Assembly (NCBI GenBank): GCA_021816775.1 | Contig: JAKAXA010000035.1 | Span: 1-37,264, forward strand | Direction: 5' to 3' | Length of the DNA: 37,264 bases | From: Pseudomonadota bacterium | GTDB lineage: Bacteria; Pseudomonadota; Gammaproteobacteria; Steroidobacterales; Steroidobacteraceae | In this document: one piece after another, positions 25,845 through 35,405 of the stretch | How positions within the stretch are numbered: the stretch's first letter is position 1 | How the letters are laid out: every line of letters starts with the position of its first letter | The notes under the pieces: generated by a model | The model's database searches: none | What the model was told of the DNA's origin: nothing | What the model saw: the letters and a program-made list of their open reading frames with translations, nothing else | Position numbers and translations under genes: made by a program

Positions 25845-28439
25845 ATGGCAGAGAATCTGGTTGTCGTCGAGTCGCCCGCCAAAGCGAAGACCATCAAGAA
25901 GTACCTGGGCAAGGGGTACGAGGTGCTGGCCTCCTACGGTCACGTACGCGACCTGGTGCCCAAGGAAGGCGCGGTCGACCCCGAGCACGGCTACGCCATG
26001 CGCTACCAGGTGCTCGAGAAAAACGAGCGCCACATCGAGAGCATCGCCCGGGGCCTGAAGAAATCCAAGGCGCTGTTCCTGGCGACCGACCCGGATCGCG
26101 AGGGCGAGGCGATCGCCTGGCACCTGACGGAGATCCTGCGCGAGCGCGGCGACCTCGACGGCAAGGCGGTGCACCGCATTGTGTTCTACGAGATCACCCG
26201 CAACGCGGTCCGCGAGGCGGTCGAGCGGCCGCGCGAGCTGTCGCTCGATCTGGTGAACGCGCAGCAGGCGCGCCGCGCGCTCGATTACCTGGTCGGCTTC
26301 AATCTCTCCCCGCTGCTGTGGAAAAAGGTGCGCCGCGGCCTCTCGGCGGGCCGGGTGCAGAGCCCGGCGCTGCGCATGATCTGCGAGCGCGAGGCGGAGA
26401 TCGAGGCGTTCGTGGCGCGCGAGTACTGGACGCTCGACGGCGAAGGAGCGCGCGCGGGCGCCGGCGGCGCGCGCACCGCCTTCCCGCTGAAGCTGCTCGA
26501 GTACCGCGGCCGCAAGGTCGAGCAGTTCTCCTTCACCAACGAGACGGCGGCGCGCGAGGTCGAGCGCACCCTGCAGCACACCGCCGGCGCGCGCGGGCAG
26601 GCCGGGCGATTCGACACGCCCGGGGCGCTGCAGGTGGTCACGGTCGAGCGCAAGCAGCGGCGGCGCACCCCGGCGCCGCCGTTCACCACCTCGACGCTGC
26701 AGCAGGAGGCCGCGCGCAAACTGGGATTCAACGCGCGGCGCACCATGCGCCTGGCGCAGCAGCTCTACGAGGGCGTCGATCTCGGCGACGGCAACACCGG
26801 CCTGATCACCTACATGCGCACCGATTCGGTCTCGCTGGCGCAGGAGGCGGTGCACGAGATCCGCGCCGTGGCCGCGCGCCTGTACGGCCAGGACGAGGTC
26901 GCCGAGGAGCCGCGCGTGTTCAAGACCAAGTCGAAGAACGCGCAGGAAGCCCACGAGGCGATCCGCCCGACCTCCGCGGCGATCACGCCGGCGGACGTCG
27001 AGGGCAAGATCGACCACGATCTGTACCGGCTGTACTCGCTCGTCTGGAAGCGCGCGGTCGCCTCGCAGATGGCCGTGGCGGTCTTCGACACCGTGGCGGC
27101 CGACATGCTGGCCGGCCCCGACGGCCCCGAGCGCCATGTGCTGCGCGCCACCGGCTCGACGCTGGTCAAGCCGGGCTACATCTCCGTGTACCAGGAAGGC
27201 ACCGATGATGCCAAGGCCGACGAGGAGGAGCACGCGCTGCCGCCGCTCAACGAGGGCGACCGGGTGGATCTGCTCGCCCTGACCGCCGCGCAGCACTTCA
27301 CCGAGCCGCCGCCGCGCTACAGCGAGGCCTCGCTGGTCAAGGCGCTCGAGGAGCACGGCATCGGCCGTCCCTCGACCTACGCCACCATCATCTCGACGCT
27401 GCAGGACCGCGAATACGTCGAGATGGACAACCGGCGCTTCATCCCGACCGACATCGGCAAGATCGTCAACCGCTTCCTCACCGATCATTTCCACCGCTAC
27501 GTCGAGTACGGCTTCACGGCCGCCATGGAGGATGAGCTCGATGCGGTCTCGCGCGGCGAGGAGACCTGGACCGCGCCGCTCGATAAGTTCTGGAAGCCCT
27601 TCATCCGCCAGGTCGGGCAGATCGAGAAGAACGTGACGCGCGAGCAGGTCGCGCAGGCGCGCGAGCTCGGCACCGATGCGGCGAGCGGCAAGCCGGTCAG
27701 CGTGCGCATGGGGCGCTTCGGGCCGTTCGTGCAGATCGGCACGAAGGACGACCCCGAGAAGCCGCGGTTCGCCGGCCTGCGCCGGGGCCAGAAGATGGAC
27801 TCGATCACCCTCGCCGAGGCGATGGAGCTGTTCAAGCTGCCGCGCACGCTCGGGGAAACCGCCGCGGGCGAGACCGTGCTCACGAACGTCGGCCGCTTCG
27901 GCCCCTATGTGAAGTACGGCAGCAAGTACGTATCGCTCAAGGAGGACGATCCATACACCGTCACCCTGGAGCGGGCGCTCGAGGTCATCCGCCTGAAGCA
28001 GGAGGCCGACGCCAACCGCATCATCAACGATTTCGGCGTCGACAACATCCAGGTGCTCAACGGCCGCTACGGACCCTACGTCACCGATGGCGCCAAGAAC
28101 GCCAAGATCCCCAAGGACCGCGAGCCGAAATCGCTGACCCTCGAGGAGTGCCGCACCCTGCTGGCGCAGGCGCCCGCGCGCGGCCGCGGCCGCTTCGGGC
28201 GAGGCGCCCGGGCCGCGGGCGCCCGCGCGGGCAAGGGTGGGCCGGGGGCGGCGGCGGCGGCGGCGCGTGAGACGACCAGCGGCACGAGCCGCAAGAGCGC
28301 CGCGCCGCGCGCGCGGGCGAAGGCCCCCGCCAGGGCGGGCGCCCCGGGCACCGCCGCGGCGAAGAGCCGCGCGCGCGCGCCGGCCAAGCGCACCAAGGCC
28401 GCCGCGAAGACCTCGGGCCGCACCCGCTCCGCCACGTAG
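25845..28439 (+). CDS. topA: DNA topoisomerase I with basic C-terminal tail
   Basis: This 864-residue type IA topoisomerase relaxes negative supercoils. The TOPRIM domain shows [10 protein letters not shown] and D-P-D-R-E-G-E-A (Asp82, Asp84). The active-site Tyr323 lies in [10 protein letters not shown]. The C-terminal part carries topoisomerase C-terminal repeats ([30 protein letters not shown]) and no Cys4 zinc fingers, unlike E. coli TopA. The last 87 or so residues (from about 778) are Ala/Arg/Lys/Pro-rich and nearly free of acidic residues. Basic tails on TopA are known in actinobacteria and aid DNA binding. It follows smg by 16 bases. Confidence 0.97.
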   Translation: MAENLVVVESPAKAKTIKKYLGKGYEVLASYGHVRDLVPKEGAVDPEHGYAMRYQVLEKNERHIESIARGLKKSKALFLATDPDREGEAIAWHLTEILRERGDLDGKAVHRIVFYEITRNAVREAVERPRELSLDLVNAQQARRALDYLVGFNLSPLLWKKVRRGLSAGRVQSPALRMICEREAEIEAFVAREYWTLDGEGARAGAGGARTAFPLKLLEYRGRKVEQFSFTNETAAREVERTLQHTAGARGQAGRFDTPGALQVVTVERKQRRRTPAPPFTTSTLQQEAARKLGFNARRTMRLAQQLYEGVDLGDGNTGLITYMRTDSVSLAQEAVHEIRAVAARLYGQDEVAEEPRVFKTKSKNAQEAHEAIRPTSAAITPADVEGKIDHDLYRLYSLVWKRAVASQMAVAVFDTVAADMLAGPDGPERHVLRATGSTLVKPGYISVYQEGTDDAKADEEEHALPPLNEGDRVDLLALTAAQHFTEPPPRYSEASLVKALEEHGIGRPSTYATIISTLQDREYVEMDNRRFIPTDIGKIVNRFLTDHFHRYVEYGFTAAMEDELDAVSRGEETWTAPLDKFWKPFIRQVGQIEKNVTREQVAQARELGTDAASGKPVSVRMGRFGPFVQIGTKDDPEKPRFAGLRRGQKMDSITLAEAMELFKLPRTLGETAAGETVLTNVGRFGPYVKYGSKYVSLKEDDPYTVTLERALEVIRLKQEADANRIINDFGVDNIQVLNGRYGPYVTDGAKNAKIPKDREPKSLTLEECRTLLAQAPARGRGRFGRGARAAGARAGKGGPGAAAAAARETTSGTSRKSAAPRARAKAPARAGAPGTAAAKSRARAPAKRTKAAAKTSGRTRSAT

Positions 28440-28459
28440 CGCGGCGCGACAGGCAGCGC

Positions 28460-29806
28460 TTGAGCACGTTCGACCTCATCGTCATCGGCGGCGGCAGCGG
28501 CGGCCTCGCCGCCGCGCAGCGCGCCGCCGAATACGGCGCGAAGGTGGCGCTGATCGAGTCGCACCGCCTCGGGGGCACCTGCGTCAACGTCGGCTGCGTG
28601 CCGAAGAAGGTGATGTGGTATGCCGCCGACCTCGCCGAGGGGCTGCGCGATGCGGCCGGCTACGGCTTCGCGCCCGGCGCACAGGGGCATGACTGGCGAC
28701 TGCTGAAGGACAGGCGCGACGCGTACATCGAGCGTCTCAACGGCATCTACGCGGACAACCTCGCCCGGCGCGGCGTCACGCTCATCCGCGCGCGCGCGGC
28801 GTTCGCGGACCACCGCACCGTCGCGGTCGACTCCTCCCGGCTGAGCGCACCGCACATCATCATCGCCACCGGCGGCCACGCCGTCGTTCCGCCGATTCCC
28901 GGCGCCGGGCACGGCATCACCTCTGACGGGTTCTTCGAGCTTCAGGCGCGGCCGCAGCGGGTCGCCGTGATCGGCAGCGGCTACATCGCCGTCGAGCTCG
29001 CCGGCATCTTTGCGGCCCTCGGCTCGAGCGTGGCGCTCGTGCTGCGCACCGGATCGGTGCTGAAGCAATTCGACGCCATGCTCGGGGAGTCGATGCAGAA
29101 GATCCTCGCCGACGAGGGCGTCGCCCTGCACACGCACGCCGTCCCGGCGGCGCTCGAGGGCGGGCCCCGGGAGCTGACCCTCCTCGCCCGCGACGGCCGC
29201 CGGCTCGGTCCGTTCGACTGCGTGCTCTGGGCGGTGGGCCGCGCGAGCGCGGTGGCCGGGCTGAACCTGCCACTCGCCGGCGTCGAGTGCGACGCCGAGG
29301 GGTTCATCCGCACCGACAAGTACCAGGTCACGAGCACCGCCGGCATCTACGCCATCGGCGATGTGACCGGCCGGGCGCAGCTGACGCCGGTGGCGATCGC
29401 CGCCGGCCGTCGCCTCAGCGACCGGCTGTTCGGCGCGCAGGCCGACCGGCACCTCGACTATCACAACATCCCGACCGTGATCTTCGGCCATCCGCCGATC
29501 GGCACCGTGGGGCTCAGCGAGCTCGCGGCGCGCGAGAACTACGGCGATCAAAACGTCACCGTGTTCAAGTCGAGCTTCGTGCCGATGTACCATGCCCTCA
29601 CCGACCACAAGCCGCGCTGCGACATGAAGCTGGTGACGGTCGGGCCCGAGAAGCGCGTGGTGGGCGTGCACGTCATCGGCGCGGGCGCCGACGAGATGAT
29701 GCAGGGCTTCGCGGTCGCGGTGCGCATGGGCGCGACCAAGGCGGATTTCGACGATACCGTGGCCATTCACCCGACCAGCGCCGAGGAGTTGGTCACGATG
29801 CGCTGA
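28460..29806 (+). CDS. gor: Glutathione-disulfide reductase
   Basis: This 448-residue FAD-dependent enzyme reduces oxidised glutathione with NADPH. It has the FAD-binding G-G-G-S-G-G near residue 10, the redox-active pair Cys41/Cys46 in [13 protein letters not shown], the NADPH-binding G-S-G-Y-I-A-V-E-L, the FAD motif Y-A-I-G-D-V, and the C-terminal H-P-T-S-A-E-E with catalytic His437 and Glu442. The start is a TTG at 28460 ([12 protein letters not shown]), with a weak AGGC upstream. No better start exists after the topA stop at 28439. It probably draws NADPH partly from the transhydrogenase encoded earlier. Confidence 0.95.
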   Translation: MSTFDLIVIGGGSGGLAAAQRAAEYGAKVALIESHRLGGTCVNVGCVPKKVMWYAADLAEGLRDAAGYGFAPGAQGHDWRLLKDRRDAYIERLNGIYADNLARRGVTLIRARAAFADHRTVAVDSSRLSAPHIIIATGGHAVVPPIPGAGHGITSDGFFELQARPQRVAVIGSGYIAVELAGIFAALGSSVALVLRTGSVLKQFDAMLGESMQKILADEGVALHTHAVPAALEGGPRELTLLARDGRRLGPFDCVLWAVGRASAVAGLNLPLAGVECDAEGFIRTDKYQVTSTAGIYAIGDVTGRAQLTPVAIAAGRRLSDRLFGAQADRHLDYHNIPTVIFGHPPIGTVGLSELAARENYGDQNVTVFKSSFVPMYHALTDHKPRCDMKLVTVGPEKRVVGVHVIGAGADEMMQGFAVAVRMGATKADFDDTVAIHPTSAEELVTMR

Positions 29807-29830
29807 GGCGCGGGCCGCGGCGCGCGGCAG

Positions 29831-29858
29831 TTGCGTCAGCGCGCCGCTCGGGCAGAAT
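29831..29858 (+). promoter_or_regulatory. Candidate promoter for prlC
   Basis: TTGCGT at 29831-29836 and CAGAAT at 29853-29858 are 16 bases apart in the gap before prlC. A start site seven bases past the -10 falls on the A of the ATG at 29865, so this message could be leaderless. No Shine-Dalgarno is visible. Read by eye only. Confidence 0.35.
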
Positions 29859-29864
29859 GACCCC

Positions 29865-31895
29865 ATGGACAATCCGCTGCTCGCCCGAGACCCGCTGCCG
29901 CCCTTCCCGCGCATCACCGCGGCCAACGTCGAGCCCGGCCTCACCGCGCTCCTTGCCGAGGCGCGTACCGAGATCGACGCGATCGCCGCGCGCGAGCCGC
30001 CGTCGTTCGCCACGGTGGTCGAGCCGCTCGAGGAGCTGCATCACCGCGTTGCGCGCGCGTGGTCGCCGGTGAGTCACCTCAACGCCGTGCTCAACTCCGA
30101 GGCGCTGCGCACCGCCTACAACGCCTGCCTGCCGCTGCTGTCGGCCTACCAGACCGACCTAGCGCAGAACGAGGCGCTGTATCGGGCCTATCGGGGCATC
30201 GAGGCGCGCGAGGGCGCGGCGCTCGATGCGGTTCGCCGCCGCGTCATCGCGCACACGCTGCAGGACTTCACCCTGGCCGGAGTCGGCCTGCCCCGCGCCG
30301 CCAAGGAGCACTTCAAGAAGGTGATGCTCGAGCTCACCCAGCTGCAGGCGAAGTTCGAGGAGAACGTGCTGGATGCCACCAACGCCTGGAGCCACCACGT
30401 CACCGATCCGGCGCAGATGCGCGGGCTCAACGAGGTGCTGGTCGATCAGGCCCGCCGCCGCGCGCACGAGAAGCGCATGGAGGGCTGGATCCTGACGCTC
30501 GACCAGCCGACCTACGTCGCCGTGGTGACCGACGCGCAATCGGCCGAGCTGCGCGAGGCGTTTTACGCCGCGTGGGCCACGCGCGCCTCCGATCAGGGGC
30601 CCCAGGCCGGCCGCTGGGACAACGCGCCGGTCATCGAGCAGATCCTCTCCCGCCGACACGAGGCGGCCCGGACCCTCGGCTTCGAGAACTTCGCCGACTA
30701 CGCGCTCGCCAAGCGCATGGCGCGCACGCGCGGTGAGGTCATGAGTTTCCTCGAGGAGCTCGCGCGCGCGGCGCGGCCGGCGGCCGAGCGCGAGTTCACC
30801 GAACTGGAGGCGTTCGCGGGCCATCGGCTCGAGGCCTGGGACGTCGCCTTCTATGCCGAGCAGCTGCAGAAGCAGCGCCATGCGGTGTCGCAGGAGGAGC
30901 TGCGCCCCTACTTTCCGCTGCCGCGGGTGTTGTCGGGCCTGTTCGAGGTCGCCGAGCGGCTCTTCGGCGTGCGCATCCGCGAGCGCCCGGGCGCTCCGGT
31001 CTGGCACCCGGACGTGCGCTTCTTCGAGATCCACGGCGACGGGCGGCACGTGGGCAGCTTCTATCTGGATGCCTACGCGCGGCCGCACAAGCGCAGCGGG
31101 GCGTGGATGGACGAGTGCATCGGACGCAAACACCTCCCGAGCGGCGATGCGACGCCGGTGGCGTACCTGGTGCTGAATGTCCTGCCGCCCGGGCAGAACC
31201 ACCCGGCGCTGTTGACACACGATGACGTGGTGACGCTGTTTCACGAGTTCGGGCACGGCCTGCATCACCTGCTCACCCGCGTCGACTTCCCGAGTCTCGC
31301 CGGCATCAACGGCGTCGCCTGGGATGCGGTCGAGCTGCCGAGCCAGTTCATGGAGAACTACGCCTGGCAGCCGCAGGTGCTCGGGCGGATCTCGGGGCAC
31401 TACCTGAGCGGCGCGCCGCTGCCGGCCGAGGTGCAGCGGCGGCTGCGCGCCACGCGCAGCTTCCAGGCCGGGCTGCAGATGGTCCGGCAGCTGGAGTTCG
31501 CGCTGTTCGATTTCCGCCTGCACGCCGAATACGATCCGGCGCGCGGCGCGCGGGTGCTCGATCTTCTGGGCGAGGTACGCCGCCAGGTGTCGGTCGTCCC
31601 GGTGCCCGGGTGGAACCGCTTTCCGATGAGTTTCGGTCACATCTTCGCCGGCGGGTACGCGGCCGGTTACTACAGCTACAAATGGGCGGAGGTGCTGGCG
31701 GCGGATGCGTTTGCCGCGTTCGAGGAGCACGGGGTCTTCGACCGGGAGACGGCCCGGCGCTATCTCGACACCATTCTCTCGCAGGGCGGCAGCCGCGACG
31801 CGCTGGCCGCGTTCATCGCCTTCCGCGGGCGCCCGCCCGAGGTGCACGCCCTGCTGAAACAGCACGGCATTGCCTCGCCCGAACCGGTAACGTGA
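29865..31895 (+). CDS. prlC: Oligopeptidase A (M3 family)
   Basis: This 676-residue cytosolic zinc metallopeptidase degrades oligopeptides, including cleaved signal peptides. The zinc motif is H-E-F-G-H at 460-464 in L-F-H-E-F-G-H-G-L-H-H-L-L, and the third ligand Glu lies in the following W-D-A-V-E-L-P-S-Q region. Other family hallmarks are G-S-F-Y-L-D-A-Y-A-R near residue 400, the W-M-D-E-C segment, and F-x-H-I-F-A-G-G-Y-A-A-G-Y-Y-S-Y-K-W near the C-terminus. The length fits E. coli PrlC (680). The ATG at 29865 is 58 bases after gor. Confidence 0.95.
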   Translation: MDNPLLARDPLPPFPRITAANVEPGLTALLAEARTEIDAIAAREPPSFATVVEPLEELHHRVARAWSPVSHLNAVLNSEALRTAYNACLPLLSAYQTDLAQNEALYRAYRGIEAREGAALDAVRRRVIAHTLQDFTLAGVGLPRAAKEHFKKVMLELTQLQAKFEENVLDATNAWSHHVTDPAQMRGLNEVLVDQARRRAHEKRMEGWILTLDQPTYVAVVTDAQSAELREAFYAAWATRASDQGPQAGRWDNAPVIEQILSRRHEAARTLGFENFADYALAKRMARTRGEVMSFLEELARAARPAAEREFTELEAFAGHRLEAWDVAFYAEQLQKQRHAVSQEELRPYFPLPRVLSGLFEVAERLFGVRIRERPGAPVWHPDVRFFEIHGDGRHVGSFYLDAYARPHKRSGAWMDECIGRKHLPSGDATPVAYLVLNVLPPGQNHPALLTHDDVVTLFHEFGHGLHHLLTRVDFPSLAGINGVAWDAVELPSQFMENYAWQPQVLGRISGHYLSGAPLPAEVQRRLRATRSFQAGLQMVRQLEFALFDFRLHAEYDPARGARVLDLLGEVRRQVSVVPVPGWNRFPMSFGHIFAGGYAAGYYSYKWAEVLAADAFAAFEEHGVFDRETARRYLDTILSQGGSRDALAAFIAFRGRPPEVHALLKQHGIASPEPVT

Positions 31896-32029
31896 CGGGG
31901 GTCGCGCTTCGCCGGGGGGAGCACATGATTCTGAGCAGTGGCTCTCGGTATCCGGGGAGGCTTTGGCCCAGAGTCGTTCGAACATCACGCAAGCCGGCGG
32001 TTCACCGCGCAGGCCCCCGCATCACCAAC

Positions 32030-33043
32030 ATGAGCAGCGCCCGGCGCAGCGATTTTGACGTAACCGACACCGTACAGGTCAGCTCGCCGGCCGCCGTGCT
32101 CGCGGCCGTCGAGGCGCTGTTTGCACCCACCTGGCCGAGCACCTCGCTCGAGCCGCTGCGGCGCGCATTCGCGCACTTCGAGCGGCTGTTCGCGGGTGAG
32201 GTCGCGGGATTTCACGGTGTCGATACCGTCTATCACGACCGCCAGCATACGCTCGACATCACCCTCGCCCTGGCGCGGCTGCTGGTGGGCTTCGAGCGCC
32301 AGGCCAAGCCGGCCGTGCGCCTCGGCGGCGAGCGCGCGGTGGCCGGTCTGATCACGGGACTGTTCCACGACGTCGGCTATCTGCGGCGGGCCGAGGACCA
32401 CGACTCGGTCAACGGCGCCGAATTCACCCGCGTGCACGTTTCGCGCGGCGCGCGCTTTCTCGAGGAGTACCTGCCGCGCATCGGGCTGGAGTACTGGGTC
32501 CCCGTGGCCCGGGAGATCATCCATTTCACCGGCTATGAGCTCACGCCGGCGCAGATCGAGGCGCGCCTCGGGGAGCGGCGCGACGTGATCGTCGGTCACC
32601 TGCTCGGCACCGCCGACATGATCGCGCAGATGGCCGACCGGTGTTATCTGGAGAAGTGCCGCGACCGTCTGTACGTCGAATTCGTGCTCGGCGGCGTCGC
32701 GCTGCCGACCTCCGCCAGCGGACAGACCGAGGTGCGCTACGCCTCGGGCCTGGACCTGCTGCGCCAGACCCCGCAGTTCATCGAGGAGGTGCGCACCAAA
32801 CGCCTGGACGGGGAGTTCGGCGGGGCATACCGCTACATCGAGAACCTCTACGGCGGACGCAACCCCTACTTGGAGGCCATCGAGCGCAATCTGGAGTTCC
32901 TGCGCCGGGTGCTGCGCAGCGAGAACTGGCGGCTGCTCAGGCGCCGCCCGCCGATCTTTGCGGCCACGCCCGACCCGATGACCACCATGCGCGGCCTGAT
33001 GGTGAGCTACCTCAAGCGCGTCTGGTCGAACGCGCGCGGCTAG
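32030..33043 (+). CDS. HD-domain phosphohydrolase
   Basis: This protein has 337 residues from the ATG at 32030. An HD metal site is visible: Y-H-D-R-Q-H-T-L-D, then 39 residues later L-F-H-D-V-G-Y, then I-I-H-F-T-G-Y and G-T-A-D-M-I-A-Q-M supplying a final Asp. The Y-H-x3-H...H-D spacing resembles class I cyclic-nucleotide phosphodiesterases more than HD-GYP proteins. The substrate is not determinable from sequence. An alternative ATG at 31925 has a strong GGGGGGA upstream, but the 35 codons it adds (AGA, ACA, TCA, TAT) are unlike the rest of the gene, so I prefer 32030. It precedes the GGDEF-EAL gene on the same strand. Confidence 0.85.
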   Translation: MSSARRSDFDVTDTVQVSSPAAVLAAVEALFAPTWPSTSLEPLRRAFAHFERLFAGEVAGFHGVDTVYHDRQHTLDITLALARLLVGFERQAKPAVRLGGERAVAGLITGLFHDVGYLRRAEDHDSVNGAEFTRVHVSRGARFLEEYLPRIGLEYWVPVAREIIHFTGYELTPAQIEARLGERRDVIVGHLLGTADMIAQMADRCYLEKCRDRLYVEFVLGGVALPTSASGQTEVRYASGLDLLRQTPQFIEEVRTKRLDGEFGGAYRYIENLYGGRNPYLEAIERNLEFLRRVLRSENWRLLRRRPPIFAATPDPMTTMRGLMVSYLKRVWSNARG

Positions 33044-33075
33044 CGCCCGGCCCCGCAGGCCGGCGGCGGCAAGCG

Positions 33076-33104
33076 TTGACGCCCGAGCGGGCGGCCTCTA
33101 TTCT
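33076..33104 (+). promoter_or_regulatory. Sigma-70-type promoter upstream of GGDEF-EAL gene
   Basis: TTGACG (33076-33081) and TATTCT (33099-33104) are separated by exactly 17 bases. This is the best -35/-10 pair I see in the window. The expected start point is about 33111, which is the A of an ATG. It drives the 71-codon frame and the GGDEF-EAL gene. The 279-bp gap 33044-33322 holds this promoter and the small ORF. Confidence 0.6.
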
Positions 33105-33110
33105 CCGGCC

Positions 33111-33326
33111 ATGACCACCTATGCCTGGGCGCCTGGGCATGGAGAGCGGCTCGAGCCGCCTGGTACCGCTGACACCAGCCCGCCAGGGCGCGCACCGTCG
33201 GTCTGCGAATGCGTCGATCCGGGATTGCCGCCGAAGAGGGCATGGCTCCATGGCGGCTGCGGACGGGCGCGTGCGCGGCGGGCGCTGATCCGGATCGACC
33301 TCTGCGAAGCGAGTAGTGTGCGGTGA
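33111..33326 (+). CDS. Possible leaderless small ORF, 71 residues
   Basis: This open frame starts at the ATG at the predicted transcription start. It ends in TGA overlapping the GTG start of the GGDEF-EAL gene (GTGA at 33323-33326). The product (M-T-T-Y-A-W-A-P-G-H-G...) has four Cys and is Arg/Pro-rich, with no membrane segment or recognised domain. By my count about 73% of its third codon positions are G or C, which looks lower than in the surrounding genes, so its reality is uncertain. It could be a translated leader that couples translation into the downstream gene, or simply a 5' untranslated region. Confidence 0.3.
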   Translation: MTTYAWAPGHGERLEPPGTADTSPPGRAPSVCECVDPGLPPKRAWLHGGCGRARARRALIRIDLCEASSVR

Positions 33327-35386
33327 GCCGCGCTTTGAATCACATCAGTTCCACGCTCTGGGCCTTCCTCATCACCCTGCTCGCCGCCGTGGCGACGGGC
33401 GGCGTGGCGCTGTGGGGCCATTGGCCGGGCATCGTCGCGCTCGGCGCGGCGAGCGTGGTGGCGCTCGCCGGAAGCGTGCTCGTGGCGGTACGCACCTGGC
33501 GCAGCGCGCGCGCGGTGCAGCTGGCGGCCGACGCGCTCGCGCGCAGCGCGCAGCGCATCGGGCAGGGCGATTACGCGCGGCCTGTCGAGGCGCGCGGCCA
33601 CGAGGCGCTCGAGGAGCTCGAGCAGGCCATGGAGCGGATGCGCGGGCGACTGCGCCAGTCGACCATCAACCGGGACTATCTGCGCAGCGTCCTCGACAGC
33701 ATGACCGACGCGGTGTTCCTCACCTCGCCGGACGGGGTGGTGAAAACCGCCAACGCGGCGGCCTGCAAGATGCTCGGCTATGCCGAGGAGGAGCTGCTCG
33801 GCCGCGGCATCGTGTCGCTCCTCGACCCGAACGTGCGCGCCGAGTTCGACCTGCTGCAGGCCGCGCAGGACACGCGCGAGACCGTAGTGCGCACGCGCGA
33901 CGGGCAGACCATCCCGGTATCCCTCGCCGGCTCGCGCGTCGAGACCGACGATCCGCAGTTCCAGGGCAATATCTTCGTCGCCCGCAACGTCACCGACCGC
34001 AAGCGCGCCGAGCGGCGCATCCGCTATCTCGCCCGCTACGATACGCTCACCAAGGTCGCCAACCGCATGCAGTTCCAGCATCTGCTGCAGCAGACACTCG
34101 CGCGTGGGCTGCGCAGCGGGCGGGCCGTGGCGCTGTTGTACCTCGACATGGACCGGTTCAAGGAAGTCAACGACACCTTCGGACACGACACCGGCGACCG
34201 GGTGCTCGAGGTGCTCGCCGAGCGCCTGATCCGCGCCGTGCCGCAGAGCGCCATTCTCGGGCGGCTCGCCGGCGATGAGTTCGCGCTGTGCGTGCACGGG
34301 CTGCCGGCCGAGACGGATAACCGGGTGCCGATCGGGCAGCTGGCGCGCGCCATCCTCAACGAGGTGGCGCGCGCCTTCCAGCTCAATCAGCAGGAGGTCT
34401 TTCTCACCGCGAGCATCGGCATCGCCTTCTGCCCGCGCGACGCGGAGAACGTGATCGACCTGATCCGCAACGCCGACGCGGCCATGTATCACGCCAAACA
34501 GAACGGCGGCAACACCTTCACGTTCTACTCGCCGGAGATGAACGCCGCGGCGGTCGAGCGGCTGATCTTGAAGAGCAAGCTGCGCCGCGCGCTCGAGCGC
34601 GACGAGCTGGTGATCCGCTACCAGCCGAAAGTCGAGCTCGCCAGCGGCCGGGTGGTGGGCGCCGAGGCGCTGCTGCGCTGGCGCCTGCCGGGCCACGGCG
34701 ATATCCCGCCCTCGCGCTTCATCCCGCTCGCCGAGGAGACCAACCTCATCCTGGACATCGGCGAGTGGGTGCTGAACCGGGTGTGCATGGATTACCGCCA
34801 GATCACCACCGAGGGCCTCGATCCGGGACGCATCTCGCTCAATCTGTCGCTGCGCCAGCTGCGCCAGGCGAGCTTCATCCTGCGCTACCGCTCGGTGTTT
34901 CGCCGCCACGCGGTCTCGCCCACGGCGCTCGAGCTCGAGATCACCGAGACGACGCTGATGGCCGACACGAAAAACACGCTGCGCCTGCTCGAGGAGCTGC
35001 ACGCGATGGGTCTGCACCTGTCGATCGATGACTTCGGCACGGGCTACTCCTCGCTCTCCGCGCTGCAGCAGTTCCCGATCGGAACGCTCAAGATCGATCA
35101 GTCGTTCGTGCGCGACGTCGAGCACAACCCCGGCAACGCGACCCTGGTGCGCACGATCATCGACATGGGGCGCAGTCTCGGCATGGCGGTGGTCGCCGAG
35201 GGCGTCGAGTCGGCGGGCCAGCTGCGCTTCCTGCGCGACAGCGGCTGCGACCAGGCGCAGGGGCGGCTGTTCGGCGAGCCGTGCGCCGCGGAGGAGCTGC
35301 TCGCGGTACTGAAGCGCCAGAGCGCCTCCGGCGCCCCGTTCGCGCACCTGCTGCGCCAGGCGGGGACGGCGAGCCGCCCCGCCTAG
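33323..35386 (+). CDS. Membrane PAS-GGDEF-EAL cyclic-di-GMP protein
   Basis: This 687-residue protein has two N-terminal membrane helices (about 9-30 and 36-56), a HAMP-like segment, and a PAS domain (about 115-225). A GGDEF domain follows, with signature A-G-D-E-F at 316-320, and then an EAL domain with E-A-L at 448-450. The GGDEF signature has Ala for the first Gly, a variant found in active enzymes. The RxxD inhibitory site upstream is absent (P-x-x-A). The EAL domain keeps N-L-S, E-I-T-E-T, D-D-F-G-T-G-Y-S-S-L, K-I-D-Q-S-F-V and A-E-G-V-E-S, so phosphodiesterase activity is likely. The GTG start at 33323 overlaps the small ORF stop. Start choice is moderately sure. Confidence 0.93.
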   Translation: MSRALNHISSTLWAFLITLLAAVATGGVALWGHWPGIVALGAASVVALAGSVLVAVRTWRSARAVQLAADALARSAQRIGQGDYARPVEARGHEALEELEQAMERMRGRLRQSTINRDYLRSVLDSMTDAVFLTSPDGVVKTANAAACKMLGYAEEELLGRGIVSLLDPNVRAEFDLLQAAQDTRETVVRTRDGQTIPVSLAGSRVETDDPQFQGNIFVARNVTDRKRAERRIRYLARYDTLTKVANRMQFQHLLQQTLARGLRSGRAVALLYLDMDRFKEVNDTFGHDTGDRVLEVLAERLIRAVPQSAILGRLAGDEFALCVHGLPAETDNRVPIGQLARAILNEVARAFQLNQQEVFLTASIGIAFCPRDAENVIDLIRNADAAMYHAKQNGGNTFTFYSPEMNAAAVERLILKSKLRRALERDELVIRYQPKVELASGRVVGAEALLRWRLPGHGDIPPSRFIPLAEETNLILDIGEWVLNRVCMDYRQITTEGLDPGRISLNLSLRQLRQASFILRYRSVFRRHAVSPTALELEITETTLMADTKNTLRLLEELHAMGLHLSIDDFGTGYSSLSALQQFPIGTLKIDQSFVRDVEHNPGNATLVRTIIDMGRSLGMAVVAEGVESAGQLRFLRDSGCDQAQGRLFGEPCAAEELLAVLKRQSASGAPFAHLLRQAGTASRPA

Positions 35387-35405
35387 CGCGCCACCGCGCT
35401 CGCGC

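Noticed and set aside
25671..27494. Long minus-strand open frame across smg and topA
   Set aside because: It is antisense to topA, whose catalytic motifs are intact; the translation has no domain and arises from GC-rich codon structure.
31925..32029. Upstream start for the HD gene at 31925
   Set aside because: It has a strong GGGGGGA site, but the 35 added codons have unusual usage and no recognisable protein features. Kept as an alternative only.
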